Origin: Lachnospiraceae bacterium | GTDB taxonomy: Bacteria; Bacillota; Clostridia; Lachnospirales; Lachnospiraceae | Length of the DNA stretch: 6,958 nucleotides | Direction of reading: 5' to 3' | NCBI GenBank assembly: GCA_900754855.1 | Contig: CAAEEI010000104.1 | Coordinates: 1-6,958 of the forward strand | Shown here: one piece after another, positions 6,674 through 6,958 of the stretch | Numbering within the stretch: the first letter of the stretch is position 1 | Layout of the letters: every line of letters begins with the position of its first letter | Position numbers and translations under genes: made by a program | The notes under the pieces: model-generated | What the model was told of the DNA's origin: nothing | What the model saw: the letters and a program-made list of their open reading frames with translations, nothing else | The model's database searches: none

Positions 6674-6853
6674 TTATTTTTCCTGCATCCTGGTCAATCG
6701 ATCCAGAATCAGCTTTTCAATATAAACCGGCGGCTGCGCTGTTCCTTCCTCCCATTTCTGCCAGGTGCGCAGCGGGAACTGTAAAAGAGCCGCCGCTTTT
6801 TCCTGAGTCAGGCCGGCGGCCATCCTTGCCGTTTTTATCTTTTCTCCTGCCAT
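6674..6853 (-). CDS. Small XRE-like helix-turn-helix DNA-binding protein (59 aa)
   Basis: Read from the ATG at 6853, this is a compact single-domain helix-turn-helix protein, probably a transcription regulator or antitoxin-like DNA binder. Helix 1 spans about 3-12, LTQEKAAALL (15-24) is the second helix, and PLRTWQKWEEG (27-37) is the recognition helix with the characteristic W-W-E-G pattern. PPVYIEKLILDRL (41-53) is the closing helix seen in many short Firmicute HTH proteins. GGAG (6862-6865) lies 8 nt before the ATG. The reading frame continues upstream without a stop into a serine recombinase fragment, so translation as a fusion is also possible; a GTG at 6913 could give 79 residues. It ends 59 bp before the ABC-F gene on the same strand. 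Its target is unknown, and no partner toxin gene is visible. Confidence 0.7.
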   Translation of the reverse strand: MAGEKIKTARMAAGLTQEKAAALLQFPLRTWQKWEEGTAQPPVYIEKLILDRLTRMQEK

Positions 6854-6958
6854 ATCTATTTCTCCGTTCTGGCACTTCTGGATCATTGCCTGAAATCCCT
6901 CTCGCTTATCCACCTTTGTTCCAGTTATCGCTTCATCAGCGAAAATCCCTGCATTTAC
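6851..6958 (-). pseudogene. Remnant of a serine recombinase catalytic domain, open at the window edge
   Basis: From the right edge to the HTH start, the minus strand encodes 36 residues without a stop. They include GIFADEAITGT, then KREGFQAMIQKCQNGEIDM. This matches the mid-part of the resolvase-type catalytic domain of large serine recombinases, where the family pattern is roughly DE-G-ISGT, KR-GF, M, G-ID. In intact members the next residues form the strand and helix ending in the conserved Arg motif (DRLGR in gamma-delta resolvase, SRFAR-like in Tn4451-type enzymes). Here the similarity stops just before that motif and HTH sequence follows, so this copy could not be an active recombinase. 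The catalytic Ser region would lie beyond the window. The family call rests on motif recognition in a short stretch, and whether the upstream part is intact is unknown. Confidence 0.7.
6862..6865 (-). promoter_or_regulatory. Ribosome binding site for the small HTH gene
   Basis: GGAG on the minus strand is 8 nt before the ATG at 6853. It lies within the recombinase-derived codons for N-G-E, which suggests that the HTH protein can be translated alone despite the in-frame upstream fragment. Confidence 0.45.

Overview
The window looks like chromosomal DNA of a low-to-middle GC Firmicute, most likely a Clostridia member close to Lachnospiraceae. The evidence is strong purine-rich Shine-Dalgarno sites, a PPi-type phosphofructokinase, a DUF1015 protein, an intracellular zinc-phospholipase-C-like protein and a D-Ala-D-Ala carboxypeptidase with an S-layer-homology-like tail. 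This lineage call is inference from gene content; no rRNA or other marker gene is present.

Layout, left to right. (1) Positions 1-1067, minus: an exported serine-type D-Ala-D-Ala carboxypeptidase whose C-terminus lies beyond the left edge. (2) 1109-1909, minus: a zinc-dependent phospholipase C family protein, 41 bp upstream of the carboxypeptidase and probably co-transcribed with it. (3) 1910-2173: a divergent, AT-rich control region with a promoter candidate for each side and an AT inverted repeat. (4) 2174-3415, plus: a phosphofructokinase carrying the residues of the pyrophosphate-dependent type. (5) 3450-3508: a strong hairpin terminator lying between the convergent phosphofructokinase and DUF1015 genes. 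(6) 3507-4751, minus: a DUF1015 (COG4198) protein. (7) 4797-6614, minus: an ABC-F ATPase of the Uup-like type, 45 bp upstream of the DUF1015 gene and probably in one transcript with it. (8) 6674-6853, minus: a 59-residue helix-turn-helix protein. (9) 6851-6958, minus: a fragment of a serine recombinase catalytic domain that runs off the right edge and joins the helix-turn-helix gene in frame.

Most of the window is ordinary housekeeping content: cell-wall trimming, glycolysis and translation-associated ABC-F. No CRISPR array, tRNA, rRNA, riboswitch or complete mobile element was seen, and nothing amounts to a clear new multi-gene system. There is no gene-free stretch over 300 bases; the longest is the 264-bp divergent region. 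The least ordinary spot is the right edge. There a recombinase reading frame stops matching its family just before the catalytic arginine motif and continues without a stop as a small DNA-binding protein, whose own ribosome binding site sits inside the recombinase remnant. The other points worth checking are an atypical second active-site motif in the carboxypeptidase and the predicted PPi dependence of the phosphofructokinase.
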